Part shown: one piece after another, positions 23,798-37,048 of the stretch
Layout: the number at the start of each line of letters is the position of its first letter
How positions within the stretch are numbered: the stretch's first letter is position 1
Assembly (NCBI GenBank): GCA_916048095.2
Contig: OU696572.1
Coordinates: 12,273,164 to 12,337,163, forward strand
Origin: Sacculina carcini
Lineage: Eukaryota > Arthropoda > Thecostraca > Sacculinidae
Reading direction: 5' to 3'
DNA length: 64,000 nt
Notes under the pieces: model-generated
Databases searched by the model: none
Told to the model about the DNA's origin: nothing
The model's input: only the letters and a program-made list of their open reading frames with translations
Position numbers and translations under genes: made by a program

Positions 23798-26793
23798 TTG
23801 TGTTTGTATTGTTGGCAGTATTGATACTCCGGGAGTGATAACCCGTGTATCTAGTCTATTTCGCGGCCATCCAGCGCTGATTGTCGGCTTCAACACGTTT
23901 CTGCCGCCTGGCTACAAGATCGAGGTGCAGGCGGGCAATGACGTGAGTGCAACACCCGAGCACGCGCACCAGAGTGTGTCAGTGTGTGTGTCAGTGTGTG
24001 TGTCAGTATGTGTCAGTGTGTGTGTCAGTATGTCAGTATGTGTCAGTGTGTGTCAGTATGTGTCAGTATGTGTCAGTGTGTGTGTCAATGTGTGTGTCAG
24101 TATGTGTCAGTGTGTGTGTCAGTATGTGTCAGTGTGTGTGTCAGTATGTGTCAGTGTGTGTCAGTGTGTGTCAGTGTGTGTGTCAGTATGTGTTAGTGTG
24201 TGTCAGTATGTGTCAGTGTGTGTGTCAGTGTGTGTGTCAGTGTGTGTCAGTATGTGTCAGTGTGTGTGTCAGTGTATCAGTGTGTCAGTATGTGTCAGTG
24301 TGTGTCAGTGTGTGTCAGTATGTGTCAGTGTGTGTCAGTGTGTGTGTAGTATGTGTCAGTGTGTGTGTAGTATGTGTCAGTATGTGTCAGTGTGTGTCAG
24401 TATGTGTCAGTATGTGTCAGTATGTGTCAGTGTGTGTGTCAGTGTGTGTCAGTGTGTGTGTCAGTATGTGTCAGTGTGTGTCAGTATGTGTCAGTATGTG
24501 TTAGTATGTGTCAGTGTGTGTCAGTATGTGTCAGTGTGTGTGTCAGTATGTGTCAGTATGTGTCAGTGTGTGTGTGTCAGTGTGTGTGTCAGTATGTGTC
24601 AGTGTGTGTCAGTATGTGTCAGTATGTGTCAGTGTGTGTCAGTGTGTGTCAGTGTGTGTCAGTATGTGTCAGTGTGTGTCAGTGTGTGTGTCAGTGTGTG
24701 TGTAGTATGTGTCAGTGTGTGTCAGTATGTGTCAGTATGTGTCAGTGTGTGTGTAGTATGTGTCAGTATGTGTCAGTGTGTGTCAGTGTGTCAATGTGTG
24801 TCAGTGTGTGTCAGTGTATGTGTCAGTGTGTTTGTGTATGTCAGTGTGTGTGTGTCAGTGTGTGTCAGTGTGTGTGTGTGTCAGTGTGTGTGTGTATCAG
24901 TATGTGTCAGTGTGTGTCAGTATGTGTCAGTATGTGTCAGTATGTGTCAGTGTGTATCAGTGTGTGTCAGTGTGTATCAGTATGTGTCAGTGTGTGTCAA
25001 TGTGTGTCAGTGTGTGTCAGTGTATGTGTCAGTGTGTTTGTGTATGTCAGTGTGTGTCAGTGTGTGTGTGTGTCAGTGTGTATCAGTATGTGTCAGTGTG
25101 TGTCAGTGTGTGTCAGTATGTGTCAGTGTGTATCAGTGTGTGTCAGTATGTGTCAGTGTGTGTGTAGTATGTGTCAGTGTGTGTGTAGTATGTGTCAGTG
25201 TGTGTCAGTATGTGTCAGTGTTTGCCAGTATGTGTCAGTATGTGTCAGTGTTTGCCAGTATGTGTCAGTGTGTGTCAGTATGTGTCAGTGTGTGTGTCAG
25301 TATGTGTCAGTGTGTGTGTAGTATGTGTCAGTGTGTGTCAGTATGTGTCAGTATGTGTCAGTGTTTGCCAGTATGTGTCAGTATGTGTCAGTATGTGTCA
25401 GTGTTTGCCAGTATGTGTCAGTATGTGTCAGTGTGTGTCAGTGTGTGTCAGTATGTGTCAGTGTGTGTCAGTATGTGTCAGTGTGTGTGTAGTATGTGTC
25501 AGTATGTGTCAGTGTTTGCCAGTATGTGTCAGTATGTGTCAGTGTGTGTCAGTGTGTGTCAGTATGTGTCAGTATGTGTCAGTGTGTGTCAGTATGTGTC
25601 AGTGTGTATCAGTATGTGTCAGTGTGTATCAGTGTGTGTCAGTGTGTATCAGTATGTGTCAGTGTGTGTCAGTATGTGTCAGTGTGTGTGTCAGTATGTG
25701 TCAGTGTGTGTGTAGTATGTGTCAGTGTGTGTCAGTATGTGTCACTATGTGTCAGTGTTTGCCAGTATGTGTCAGTATGTGTCAGTATGTGTGTCAGTAT
25801 GTGTGTCAGTGTGTGTCAGTGTGTGTGTCAGTATGTGTCAGTGTGTGTGTAGTATGTGTCAGTGTGTGTCAGTATGTGTCACTATGTGTCAGTGTTTGCC
25901 AGTATGTGTCAGTATGTGTGTCAGTATGTGTCAGTGTGTGTGTCAGTGTTTACTACTTGTGCTGCCGTCATATCAGACACAAGCTTAATGTGTGTTCATA
26001 AGCTTCGGCTTCTTCTCGTGTAGCAGCTGTCACTTGAGCAGCCTTCAACTTTTAACATTTAACCTTTATCAGTACAGTTGGCTGCAGAACAGCGCACTCA
26101 CACACTCTCTCCCTCTCCCTCTCCCGCTCTGTCGCTGTCGCGAAAACCAGCGAGTTGTGAATATGCCAATACTCTGCTTAGCTACGTATTTCAACCACAC
26201 GAAATAGTGTGTGTGTGTGTGTGTGTGTAATAATGTGTATGTGGGTGTAATTAATAATGTGTATGTGTATGTGTGTGTGTGTCTGATGGGTGCAGTATTT
26301 GCACGTGTCAATGACGGCACCTGGACAGGTAACCACTGTGGTTCACACGCCCACCGGCGGCCTGCAGACTTTTCACGACCAGGCCGACTCGGCCAGTCAT
26401 CATCCGACCCATCCGCACTCGTCACAGGGGGGCGCCCCCCACCTACTCACTGTGTCCAAACAGCAACCCAGCGCAGTACTCAGGTGTGTGTGTGTGTGTG
26501 TTTGTTGGTGTGTATTTTGTTTGCTGTGTTGTTGTGCTAGTATGTGTATGTTATCATTATTGTTTCTATGCTTGTTGATGTGTTGAGCAGAGGTCCGTAT
26601 GGTACCAACAACATTCTGCCTGCTCATATTGGCAGCAGCGGAGGCGGTACTGGTACTGGTACTGGTACTGGTACTTCCAGTGGCTCGCACGTCGGCGTGT
26701 CTCATCACTCGTACACTCAACAACAACAGCAACAACAAATGGCTCAGAGTCAGTCTGGCGGTCATCTGTCCTCCACGGTGGTCGGTCATTACC

Positions 26794-26828
<35 letters not shown>

Positions 26829-29800
26829 GTTCCCGTGTCTCCTGTGGCCGCGACCAATACGACCAGTCAACCTGTCGAATTCAACCACGCCATCAACTAT
26901 GTCAACAAGATCAAGGTGCCCTGTCCTGCCAATCCACTCGCTCCTCACTCGATGTTATCTGTGTGTGTGTGTTATCTGTCTGTGTGTGTGTGTGCATGTT
27001 TGTATCTGTGTTTATGTTTGTGTTGGCGACAGAATCGATTTCAAGGCCAGCCGGATGTGTACAAGCAGTTTCTCGAGATATTGCACACGTATCAGAAGGA
27101 GCAGCGTTCGTTGAAGGAGGGCGCGGTGAGTTGTGCAGGACCGATGTTGTCAGAGTCCGAGGTTTACACCAAGGTATCAGCGTTGTTTCACTGTCACGAC
27201 GATCTGATGAGCGAGTTCGGCCAGTTTTTGCCAGACGCCACCAACGGCGGGGTCATCAGCGCAGTCAATGTGAGTATTTGTCTATTATTATGCTAGGAAG
27301 CAGCTCACTCCGCTCAATATACACACCGTTTTTGCCGCCTTTCTCTCTATTTTCACCATGTTGAGTGTACAGGGGGTACTCGACTTACGACGGAGATCCG
27401 TTCCTACGTCTCCGTCGTAAGTCGAATTTTGACGTAAGTCGGGACACATTACATGTATATACGTAAGCCGTAATGACACCTCTAGTAATGCGAAACACGT
27501 GTTTTTCCAAACAATTTTATTGTACTACTATCTCTGACGGTAATTCCACATAAACTCACAGTTCAGAAAGCAAAATTACGTCGTAATTACGACTCAATCG
27601 ATGTAACACGAGCAGATGATTTCTAGCGTCGTATCCGCGAAACGTCGCAAGTCGAGACCGTCGTAAACCGAGGACTCCCTGTACTTGTGTGTGTGTTGTG
27701 TTGGTTAGAATTCGCGCTCGGCCACTCAAGATCATCACATGGGTGCGGTGGGAGCGTCTCGTGGTGGTGTGACTGCTGCTTCCAGTGCTGCTACTGCTGC
27801 TGCTGGTCCACCGCCAAATGCCACCAATATTGACAAGCCGGCGAGTTGTGCAGGAGGTAAATCCTCACTGGCAGTGATTCAGCAGACCCCGGCCGCGTTG
27901 AGTGTTGCGTCAGTATCGGCTGGCAGTGTGACAGTGACCGGCTCATCTCGCGCTCTCAAACGCCAGCTGCCTGCATCCTCCGTCTCTCATCATCACCATC
28001 CTCATCACTCTCATCAACAACAACAACAGCAGCAGACAAGTGCGGCTGCCTCGTCAGCAGGGGCGGGGGCAGTGTCGGTGGTACCGGTGAAACGACCGCG
28101 AGTCGGCATTATTAAGGATGTCTCGCTGGCCGACGCAGCCAAACACGGCACTCTCAACGACTTTGCCTTCTTTGACCAGGTGTGTTCAGTTCAGTGCGTC
28201 GGTTCCACTCTGTCCAAGGTGGAAAACTGTTCCTCATGTGCTCCTCATCACACGTGTCTGTGTGTGTGTCAGGTGCGGAAGACCTTGCGCAATCAGGAGG
28301 TGTACAACAATTTCTTGCGCGTGTTATCATTGTACAACAACGAGATCGTGTCACGTTCTGACGTCATCCAGCTGGTGACGCCCTTCATTGGACGAGTCAG
28401 ATCTCACACACTCGCACACATGCATGTACACACACACACACACATGCATGTACACACACACACACTCATACACACACACACACACACTCATATACTCACA
28501 CACTCATACACACACACACTCATATACTCATGCACATTCATACACACTCATACTCACATACACACAAACATAAACACACACATTCACGCACGCATAACTA
28601 CACACATTCATACACACACACCCACAAACTCACACACATGCATACACATGTACACACACACACTCACTCATACACATTCACGCACGCATAACTACACACA
28701 TTCATACACACGTTTACACACATACACATACACACAAACATAAACACACACTCATATACATACAATGTTTCTCTCACACACTCAATCTGTCAAGTTTGTA
28801 CATTGGTATGTGTGTGTGTTTGTGAACAGAAACCGGGACTACTCAAGTGGCTGAAGGATTTCATGGGTGTTCGTGACGATTACACGTCGATGTCTTGTGG
28901 TGGCGCGGCCAGTGGTGGCGTGTGTGTGGTTGGTGGCGCAGCTGGTCTCAGTACAGGAGCCGGCGACCGCGCTCATCATCATCATCACTCCTCCCACCAT
29001 CTTCACTCCTCCCATCATCATCAACAACAACAAACAAGAGTGTCGGGAGAACAGATCTACGAGATCGGTGAGTGTGTGTATCTCACACACACTGACACAC
29101 ACACACATACACGCACACACATACACACATACACAAGTGTAAGCTTATTTGCGAGTAACGTCTGGGGCTAGAGCAGTGGTTCTCAACCTTTCTCAGTGTT
29201 CAGGCAGTGTTTCATATCAGCAGTCACTTCTCACACACCCCCTGAATTCTTGATAACTATATGAACAAGATAAAAATACAAACGACGTAAAAACAAAACA
29301 TTAGTATTATGCAAAACTACGTTTTTCAGCGAAAATATTATGCATAGGTTAAATATTTAATTTCTTTATAAAAAATACAGAAATCCTCGCAGCTCCTAGG
29401 AACCAGGCTCTCATCTCCGATTAAGAACCACTGGCCTAGCCATACTGTTGTTACTGTATACTGTGAACAACTGTTGCTACTGTATACTGTGATCAACTGT
29501 TGTTACTGTATACAGTAACAACTGTTGTTACTGTATACTGTGAACAACTGTTGCTACTGTATACTGTGATCAACTGTTGTTACTGTATACTGTGAACAAC
29601 TGTTGTTACTGTATACTGTGAACAACTGTTGTTACTGTATACTGTGAACAACTGTTGCTACTGTATACTGTGAACAACTGTTGCTACTGTATACTGTGAA
29701 CAACTGTTGCTACTGTATACTGTGAACAACTGTTGTTACTGTATACTGTGAACAACTGTTGTTACTGTATACTGTGAACAATTGTTGCTACTGTATACTG

Positions 29801-32609
29801 TGATCAACTGTTGTTACTGTATACTGTGAACAACTGTTGTTACTGTATACTGTGAACAACTGTTGTTACTGTATACTGTGAACAACTGTTGTAACTGTAT
29901 ACTGTGAACAACTGTTGTTACTGTGTACTGTGAACAACTGTTGTTACTGTATACTGTGAACAACTGTTGTTACTGTATACTGTGAACAACTGTTGCTACT
30001 GTATACTGTGAACAACTGTTGTTACTGTATACTGTGAACAACTGTTGTTACTGTATACTGTGAACAATTGTTGCTACTGTATACTGTGAACAACTGTTGT
30101 TACTGTATACTGTGAACAACTGTTGTTACTGTATACTGTGAACAACTGTTGTTACTGTATACTGTGAACAACTGTTGCTACTGTGTACTGTGAACAACTG
30201 TTGTTACTGTATACTGTGAACAACTGTTGTTACTGTATACTGTGAACAACTGTTGTTACTGTATACTGTGAACAACTGTTGTTACTGTATACTGTGAACA
30301 ATTGTTGCTACTGTATACTGTGAACAACTGTTGTTACTGTATACTGTGAACAACTGTTGTTACTGTATACTGTGAACAACTGTTGTAACTGTATACTGTG
30401 AACAACTGTTGCTACTGTATACTGTGAACAACTGTTGTTACTGTATACTGTGAACAACTGTTGTTACTGTATACTGTGAACAACTGTTGTTACTGTATAC
30501 TGTGAACAACTGTTGTTACTGTATACTGTGAACAACTGTTGCTACTGTATACTGTGAACAACTGTTGTTACTGTATACTGTGAACAACTGTTGCTACTGT
30601 ATACTGTGAACAACTGTTGCTACTGTATACTGTGAACAACTGTTGCTACTGTATACTGTGAACAACTGTTGTTACTGTATACTGTGAGTAACTGTTGCTA
30701 CTGTATACTGTGAACAACTGTTGTTACTGTATACTGTGAACAACTGTTGTTACTGTATACTGTGAACAACTGTTGCTACTGTATACTGTGAACAACTGTT
30801 ACTACTGTATACTGTGAACAACTGTTGTTACTGTATACTGTGAGCAACTGTTGTTACTGTGTACTGTGAACAACTGTTGTTACTGTATACTGTGAACAAC
30901 TGTTGCTACTGTATACTGTGAACAACTGTTGTTACTGTATACTGTGAACAACTGTTGTTACTGTATACTGTGAACAACTGTTGCTACTGTATACTGTGAA
31001 CAACTGTTGTTACTGTGTACTGTGAACAACTGTTGTTACTGTATACTGTGAACAACTGTTGCTACTGTATACTGTGAACAACTGTTGTTACTGTATACTG
31101 TGAACAACTGTTGCTACTGTATACTGTGAACAACTGTTGCTACTGTATACTGTGAACAACTGTTGTTACTGTATACTGTGAACAACTGTTGCTACTGTAT
31201 ACTGTGAACAACTGTTGTTACTGTATACTGTGAACAACTGTTGTTACTGTATACTGTGAACAACTGTTACTACTGTATACTGTGAACAACTGTTGTTACT
31301 GTATACTGTGAACAACGGTTGTTACTGTATACTGTGAACAACTGTTGTTACTGTATACTGTGAACAACTGTTGTTACTGTATACTGTGAACAACTGTTGC
31401 TACTGTATACTGTGAACAACTGTTGCTACTGTATACTGTGAACAACTGTTGTTACTGTATACTGTGAACAACTGTTGCTACTGTATACTGTGAACAACTG
31501 TTGTTACTGTATACTGTGAACAACTGTTGTTACTGTATACTGTGAACAACTGTTGCTACTGTATACTGTGAACAACTGTTGCTACTGTATACTGTGAACA
31601 ACTGTTGTTACTGTATACTGTGAACAACTGTTGCTACTGTATACTGTGAACAACTGTTGTTACTGTATACTGTGAGCAACTGTTGCTACTGTATACTGTG
31701 AACAACTGTTGCTACTGTATACTGTGAAAAACTGTTGTTACTGTATACTGTGAACAACTGTTGTTACTGTATACTGTGAACAACTGCTACTACTGTATAC
31801 TGTGAACAACTGTTGTTACTGTATACTGTGAACAACTGTTGTTACTGTATACTGTGAACAACTGTTGTTACTGTATACTGTGAACAACTGTTGCTACTGT
31901 ATACTGTGAACAACTGTTGTTACTGTATACTGTGAACAACTGTTGTTACTGTATACTGTGAACAACTGTTGCTACTGTATACTGTGAACAACTGTTGCTA
32001 CTGTATACTGTGAACAACTGTTGCTACTGTATACTGTGAACAACTGCTACTACTGTATACTGTGAACAACTGTTGTTACTGTATACTGTGAACAATTGTT
32101 GTTACTGTATACTGTGAACAACTGTTGCTACTGTATACTGTGAACAATTGTTGTTACTGTATACTGTGAACAACTGTTGCTACTGTATACTGTGAACAAC
32201 TGCTACTACTGTGTACTGTGAACACACATACAGATGCACATCAATACTGACATGTGTGTGTTGTCGCTTGTTGCTAGACCCATCCACGTGCAAGCGACTG
32301 GGGGCGTCTTACTGCGCGCTGCCCAAGAGCTACCCTCAACCTCGCTGTACTGGACGCACACAGCTGTGTCGTGAAGCGCTCAACGATGTCTGGGTGTCGT
32401 TTCCGTCGTACTCGGAAGACTCCACGTTTGTCACGTCGCGCAAGACTCAGTACGAAGAGTACATCTACCGCTGCGAAGATGAACGCTTCGAGGTGTGTGT
32501 GTGTGATAGTAGTCTTGTGTGTATGTTTTATCATTGTGTCTCGTGTAAATTGTCTCACTGTGTGTGTGTGTGTGTGTATGTATGTGTGTGTGTGTGTGTG
32601 TCACCTGTC

Positions 32610-32644
<35 letters not shown>

Positions 32645-35600
32645 TGGCAGTTGGACATGGTGTTGGAGACCAATTTGGCGACAATTCGTATTCTGGAAGG
32701 CGTGCAGAAGAAGTTGTGCCGCTTGTCGTCGGAGGATGCGGCTCGTTATCGTCTTGATGATTGTCTGGGTGGCACGTCGCCCACCATTCATCAGCGCGCC
32801 GTGCGTCGCATCTACGGCGATAAAACGGCCGATATTGTCGACGGACTGAAGCGTAACCCGCTGGTGGCCGTGCCTGTGGTGCTGCGTCGACTCAAAGCCA
32901 AACAGGACGAGTGGCGCGACGCTCAGAAGGTGAACTCCACTTTCATCATCGAGCCAGAGATGCACTACCACCCCTGTCTCTCCCTTTCTCTCAGCCCTCT
33001 GTCTGTGTGTGCTCGTGCCGATTTCAGTTATGTTGTGATTGCTGTGGTGATCAAATTGGCATTACTTGTGTGTGTGTTTGTGGTAGGGATACAACAAAGT
33101 TTGGCGTGAGCAGAATGAAAAGTACTACTTGAAATCACTGGACCCGCAAGGAATCAATTTCAAACAGACCGATATCAAGGCGTTGCGCTCGAAGACGCTG
33201 CTCAACGAGCTGACGCAGCTGTTTGAGGAGCGTCGAGAGCAGCTGGAAGACGAGCAGCAGCCGACAGCAGCTGTCACTTCTGGCCACCAGCCGCCTCACA
33301 TGCAGCTGGTGTACGGCTGCAGGTCGGTTCTGGATGATGCCGCCGATCTCATCATTCACCACGTGAAACGACTGAGCAGTGTGCAGAAAGGGGATAAGGC
33401 GGCAATGAAACAACTGGTCAGACGCACACTGGCCGCAATGATGCACCGGCGCCAGCGACCCGCCGACAGTGATGAGGAGCAGGATGAGGAAGAAGAGAGA
33501 GGATGTGAGGAGGACAGTGAGGCGGAACATCCTCCTCCTCCTACACCCACTCTCTGCTCTGCCTCGACGGCCACTGCTGCCGAAACTGGTCGTGTTGATG
33601 AGCAGTCTGGCGACGTGATGAAATCTGATGACAAGGCTGCCTCAGCAACAGTATCAGCTGCCACGACAACTGTGACGGGCAACTCGAGCCCGGCAGACCA
33701 GCAAGCGTACACGTTGTTCATGGCCAGCAGTAACTGGTACTTGTTTATGCGCCTGCACCAGATCCTGTGCGACCGACTGGCCAAGATATACGAGCGAGCT
33801 GCCGTGGTGGTGCAGCAGGAGCAGCAGTACAAGAGACTGCGCTCTGAATCGGCCGCCGCCGCACTCAGACTCAAACCCAACAGTCAGTCAACTAACACAC
33901 CAACACGCATCGCTGCTGTGTGTCTGCTCCGTCAACTGATAATATCTCTGTGTGTGTGCACGTGTGATTTCATCATGACCTCTCTTCGTGCATTTCATTT
34001 TTGAATCTATACAGTGAGGTTGAAATCATTCGAGTCCTATCTGTTAACATTGGCAATTACAATGTGAATGATAATCGAGCGATCAACTGTGCCTGTACGC
34101 CTAAATATGCACATATGTATGTGTATGTATGTGTGTGTGCAGACGAGATTGATGTGGAGGATTATTACCCGGCCTTTCTCGACCTGGTGAAGAGCGTGTT
34201 GGACAACAGTCTGGAGAGCGGACTGTACGAGGATGCGCTGCGAGAAATGTTCGGCACTCACGCCTATCACGCATTCACTGCCGATAAGATCGTATCTGCC
34301 GCCTCGCGACAACTACAACATATTGTCTCTGAAAATGTAACTGCCACACACACACACACACACATACACATTGCTCATGCCTGGACACACATAGATACGC
34401 TTACACACACAGAGAGAAAGAGAAAGACGCTTACACACACAGAGAGAAAGAGAGAGAGAGAGGGAGAACACATACACATAAACTGTCTTCATTTTCTTTT
34501 ACTCTATTTATCAAACGATACATCAAGTGCAATTTGTATATGACGTCTTGTATGTTCTGAATGTGTATATATTACAAAAAACATGCACACATTCACGTAC
34601 ACGCGCATTAATAGACACACATCGATATAGAAAGTACAAGAGAGGGGGATATTATGGCCGTGTGTGTGTGTGTGTGTTAGGCTGCGCAGTTGACGCTGAC
34701 AGAGTATGAGAGGGCAGTGAAGAGCGGGGCAGCCGGCGGTCCCTGCTGTACCGCATCACAGCGACAACACCACGAGACTGCCTACATGAAGCGAGTTGAA
34801 CAACTTCTCACCGAGGCCAACGAACATTGCATGAAAATCTACCTGGTGAGTATGTTACACCTTATTCTCTCATACTACACCTTGTTCTCTCATACTACAC
34901 CTTGTTACACCATGTTCTCTCATACTACACCTTGTTACACCATGTTCTCTCATACTACACCTTGTTACACCATGTTATCTCATACTACACCTTGTTCCAT
35001 CATATTCTCTCATACTACACCTTATACCATGTTTTCGCTTCTTCAGTTTTTCTTCTCGTTTCTTGTTGGTCTATCTGGATGTGTTTTGCCAGTGTGTTGT
35101 TTGTTTAATCATTTTCTGATGCTGGTGCATGTTTTTTGATAGCAAGTTGTTTGCATTCATCAAATGTCTATCTTGATCTTGTGTGTGTCAGTTCAAGGAC
35201 GGTCGCATGACCATAGAACTGCTGGACACCACTGAGTCGGACGAATCGGAGGACGGCGGCGCTGCCACGGCATTTGTCGACGAGAAACGGCGCGCTGATT
35301 ATCAGGAGGCATTTGTGGCGCACGACGACGACACTTCTGGCGCTCATAACACCAACACGACGACTCAGCGACGAGTCTCATTTCTGGCGCGCAATCTGCG
35401 TCGTGCCACCTCGTCCTCGTGCCACACTGCAGGAACAACAGCTGATGATGACAGGGCTCGCTCTCCCACCCACAACAACAACAACAACACCTCACCGCCT
35501 CGTGTCAAACAGGAACCAGCCGAACACGCGCCTAGCACGTGAGTGTTCCTGTGTGTGATTTGTGTTTGTTGTTTGTTATGTGCTGATGAACTGATGGCAA

Positions 35601-36028
35601 TTGGCCAGTCAACGATGTATCATGTGTGTGTGTGTGTGTGTGTTAGTGAGGAGCCAATGCAGGTGGACGGAGGTGATGTTGAGCTGAACGACAACGTACA
35701 AGTGAAGCGAGAAAACACCGCACCACTGCATATTGGTGACAATGAACAAGTGAAAATGACCGCCACTGACACTCACATGATGCGCGTGGCCAACACCGGC
35801 TCCTATCTGTTCCGTCACAACTCCCTGCACAACGCCAAACAGGTGTGTCTGCGTGTGTGTGTGTGTTTGATGTCTTCTTCATGTGTGTAAACAACATTTA
35901 TCTGTACATGTGTCTTCGTGTGTGTGTGTGTTTGATGTCTTCTTCATGTGTGTAAACAACATTTATCTGTACATGTGTGTGTGTGTGTGTTTGATGTCTT
36001 CTTCATGTGTGTAAACGACATTTATCTG

Positions 36029-36059
<31 letters not shown>

Positions 36060-36552
36060 TTGATGTGTTCTTCATGTGTGTAAACGACATTTATCTGTAC
36101 ATGTGTGTGTGTGTGTGTGTGTTTGTGTTTGATGTCTTCTTCATGTGTGTAAACGACATTTATCTGTACATGTGTGTGTGTGTGTGTTTGATGTCTTCTT
36201 CATGTGTGTAAACGACATTTATCTGTACATGTGTGTGTGTGTGTGTTTGATGTCTTCTTCATGTGTGTAAATCACATTTATCTGTACATGTGTATGTGTG
36301 TGTGTATGTGTGTGTCAGCGGCATCGCGTCGTGTCGGTGCGGCTGAATGAGAGGTTCCGTCAGTGGCATAGCACGTGGTGTGAGCGTCACGTGAGCGAGC
36401 GCCAGCATAGCGAGTGTACAGACTGGATGATGGGACGGAGACAGGATACTCGAGACTGTCGCACTGTTCTCGCGCGAGACAACAGTCTACAACGTGCTCC
36501 GTACTCACTATACACTCGCTACACGGTGTTGTGGCCCCAACACGACGATTAG
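21393..36552 (+). CDS. SIN3A: SIN3 transcriptional corepressor scaffold
   Basis: Eighteen in-phase exons: 21393-22067, 22373-22627, 23200-23495, 23819-23942, 26296-26483, 26591-26915, 27033-27269, 27709-28179, 28273-28395, 28830-29067, 32278-32492, 32651-32929, 33087-33882, 34143-34336, 34681-34845, 35192-35538, 35647-35842, 36319-36552 (TAG); 1785 residues, longer than vertebrate SIN3A because of Ala/Gln/Ser/His-rich linkers. PAH1 is in exons 3-4 ([17 protein letters not shown]), PAH2 in exons 6-7 ([16 protein letters not shown]), PAH3 in exons 8-10 ([19 protein letters not shown]). Exons 11-13 form the HDAC-interaction domain ([30 protein letters not shown]), exons 14-18 the Sin3a C-terminal domain ([13 protein letters not shown]). 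SIN3 tethers HDAC1/2 to repressors in the nucleus. Start chosen at MKRHDPS, which resembles the conserved MKR start of the family. Introns 2-4, 9, 10, 15 and 17 are repeat-expanded. Confidence 0.95.
22590..22905 (+). repeat. Four tandem copies of SIN3 exon 2 end with donor
   Basis: The segment ACCCCTCATGTGGCACATCA, GGCCAGCTTGAGACGA/GTCAGTTC, then CAACCCTCTCTCTC and a CT-rich spacer is repeated four times (period about 75 bp). The first copy is the authentic exon 2 end; each later copy retains the GTCAGT donor. Confidence 0.9.
23965..25955 (+). repeat. TGTGTCAG array in SIN3 intron 4
   Basis: About 2 kb of 8-12 bp units TATGTGTCAG / TGTGTGTCAG. The unit matches the consensus that precedes true exons in this window (for example SIN3 exons 9, 16 and 18), so it is an array of acceptor-like sites. 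A long Cys/Val/Ser open frame across it is a by-product. Confidence 0.95.
25975..26070 (+). mobile_element. SINE 3' tail, truncated copy
   Basis: GTGTTCATAAGCTTCGGCTT then CTTCTCGTGTAGCAGCTGTC matches the tail of the SINE at 15999-16335 with few changes; the tRNA head is missing. Confidence 0.8.
27370..27681. mobile_element. Tigger/pogo-like MITE in SIN3 intron 7
   Basis: Inverted ends CAGGGGGTACTCGACTTACG and, reversed, CAGGGAGTCCTCGGTTTACG; flanked by TA on both sides (27368-27369, 27682-27683), as expected for Tc1/mariner-pogo insertions. 312 bp, no transposase. The interior holds further inverted copies of TTACGACG. Confidence 0.82.
28400..28765 (+). repeat. CA-rich repeat in SIN3 intron 9
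   Basis: Short units such as CACACACTCATACACACAC and CACGCACGCATAACTACACA; simple-sequence expansion. Confidence 0.85.
29174..29433. mobile_element. hAT-type MITE in SIN3 intron 10
   Basis: Starts CAGTGGTTCTCAACC and ends with TTAAGAACCACTG, the inverted repeat typical of Charlie-like hAT elements; about 260 bp and non-coding. Flanks GGCTAGAG and GCCTAGCC are only a weak 8-bp match. The next base begins the 26-bp satellite. Confidence 0.8.
29440..32219 (+). repeat. 26-bp satellite, about 107 copies, SIN3 intron 10
   Basis: Unit AACAACTGTTGTTACTGTAT ACTGTG with GTT/GCT variation at one position; very homogeneous over 2.8 kb. Contains the palindrome ACAACTGTTGT (an E-box/Myb-like CAACTG) and AGTATAC-like half palindrome. 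It abuts the hAT MITE at its left edge and ends about 60 bases before exon 11. Confidence 0.95.
34855..35035 (+). repeat. 29-bp minisatellite in SIN3 intron 15
   Basis: Six or so units of TCTCATACTACACCTTGTTA plus CACCATGTT, starting ten bases after the donor. Confidence 0.85.
35845..36310 (+). repeat. 60-bp minisatellite in SIN3 intron 17, seven copies
   Basis: Unit TTGATGTCTTCTTCATGTGT, GTAAACGACATTTATCTGTA, then CATG(TG)n; the (TG)n length varies between copies. Confidence 0.92.
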
Positions 36553-36919
36553 TAGTTCATCTCTCCCTCTCTCTCTCTCTCCTGTCTGCCTGGTCGTGCT
36601 CTCTTACTCTGTCCCTCAAACACTCAGCATGTGCGTGTTATTTATGTCGGAGTTCGTTCATCAAATCGCTATTTCCATCGTCGCCCGCGTTATCTGATTC
36701 AGAGTTGTGTGCGCGCGTGTGTATGCATGTGCGTGCGCGAGTGTGTATATATGTGCGTCTGTTCGAGTGTGTATAGTGAGTTTGGTAGTGTATTAGATAT
36801 GCGGCAAGTCGGGCAAACTTGGCTTCTCACAACGACGATGTTTGCTAGTTTTCGCTCGCTTGTGTGTGTGTGTGGCCCATGTTTGGTGTAGATTGGCTGG
36901 TTTCGCTCGCACATCCGAC

Positions 36920-36925
36920 AATAAA
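36920..36925 (+). terminator. SIN3 polyadenylation signal
   Basis: AATAAA 368 bases after the SIN3 stop, before the YEATS4 3' end. Confidence 0.6.
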
Positions 36926-37003
36926 GTATCATTGACAGATTCACGCAGTCGGTTTTCACTGGTGCTCAGTTTGCTTGTCAAGCGTGTATGTATACAACAC
37001 AAG

Positions 37004-37009
37004 TTTATT
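37004..37009 (-). terminator. YEATS4 polyadenylation signal
   Basis: AATAAA on the minus strand 40 bases after the YEATS4 stop codon; the two convergent transcripts would end within about 100 bases of one another. Confidence 0.65.
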
Positions 37010-37048
37010 ACACAAGATACAAAACACTGAAGCAGCTGCGGCACAATG

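Noticed and set aside
23667-25715. 682-codon Cys/Val/Ser-rich frame
   Set aside because: Product of TGTGTCAG repeats in SIN3 intron 4; several overlapping frames exist, as expected for a stop-poor repeat.
29440-32219. CRISPR array
   Set aside because: Contiguous 26-bp satellite without spacers, in a eukaryotic intron.
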